In this document: piece after piece, positions 61,531-61,583 of the stretch
Numbering within the stretch: position 1 is the stretch's first letter
Layout of the letters: each line of letters starts with the position of its first letter
Assembly: GCA_964609025.1 (NCBI GenBank)
Contig: CAZSQM010000019.1
Location: 1-61,583 of the forward strand
DNA: 61,583 bases
Source of the DNA: SIG307 sp964609025
Lineage (GTDB): Bacteria; Bacillota; Clostridia; Lachnospirales; Lachnospiraceae
Reading direction: 5' to 3'
Made by a program: the position numbers and the translations under genes
The notes under the pieces: generated by a model
Seen by the model: the letters and a program-made list of their open reading frames with translations, nothing else
Database searches by the model: none
Told to the model about the DNA's origin: nothing

Positions 61531-61583
61531 TGCCCAGAACCGGAATCGAACCAGTGACACGCGGATTTTCAGTCCGCTGCTCT
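61531..61583 (-). tRNA. tRNA-Phe(GAA), partial
   Basis: The 3' ~53 nt of a tRNA on the minus strand; the 5' end lies beyond the window. The anticodon loop CTGAAAA gives GAA. The T arm CCGG-TTCGATT-CCGG is present, and no CCA is encoded. Confidence 0.93.

Overview
The window looks like a chromosomal segment of a Gram-positive, low-to-mid GC Clostridia, most likely of the Lachnospiraceae. This is inferred from consensus sigma-A promoters, strong AGGAGG ribosome sites, a T-box leader, a metG-tatD-rsmA cluster, Pro/Thr-rich linkers in most exported proteins, and a Gram-positive type IV pilus locus. No phage, CRISPR array or intact transposase was seen. Nearly all coding space is accounted for.

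Layout. 1-745: no convincing gene; it holds a 10-bp tandem repeat, a hairpin and a multibranched palindromic element. 793-6998 (+): LTA-synthase-like sulfatase, GH10 xylanase lipoprotein with a CBM9-like domain, diacylglycerol-kinase-like lipid kinase, and an unknown lipoprotein. 7077-11264 (+): MarR regulator plus a heterodimeric ABC exporter, behind a promoter carrying two palindromes. 11266-16181: a TetR regulator divergent from a small protein, an MMPL/RND transporter and a secreted coiled-coil protein. 16195-24845 (-): T-box leader, metQ-metN-metI-metG, then ydcF-like, tatD and rsmA. The 3' end of rsmA is duplicated around a roughly 750-bp insert carrying a small lipoprotein.

24896-31129 (+): dTDP-rhamnose genes rfbA-rfbB-rfbD-rfbC, then a VanY-type carboxypeptidase and a CapA-family lipoprotein. 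31153-31617: two large palindromic elements and a terminator. 31643-37983 (-): a lipoprotein with four CBM22-like modules, a small alarmone synthetase, a PflX-like radical SAM protein and a two-component system. 38064-55684 (-): a type IV pilus operon running pilB, pilT, pilC, two major-type pilins, pilD, a pilM-pilN fusion, pilO, four minor pilins, and a 1492-residue exported protein in last place. 55782-61182 (-): transketolase and an FSA-type transaldolase, an O-antigen-ligase-like membrane protein and a PdaA-like polysaccharide deacetylase. 61368-61583 (-): tRNA-Lys(UUU) and a cut tRNA-Phe(GAA).

How the genes work together. Much of the window builds or decorates the cell surface: LTA-like polymer, rhamnose precursors, peptidoglycan trimming and deacetylation, xylan-binding and xylan-cutting lipoproteins, and a retractable pilus whose operon ends in a candidate tip adhesin. 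The T-box appears to tie methionine import and methionyl-tRNA synthetase to the same uncharged tRNA-Met signal. The items most worth following are the pilus tip set with its giant terminal protein, the rsmA 3'-end duplication, and the family of palindromic intergenic elements.
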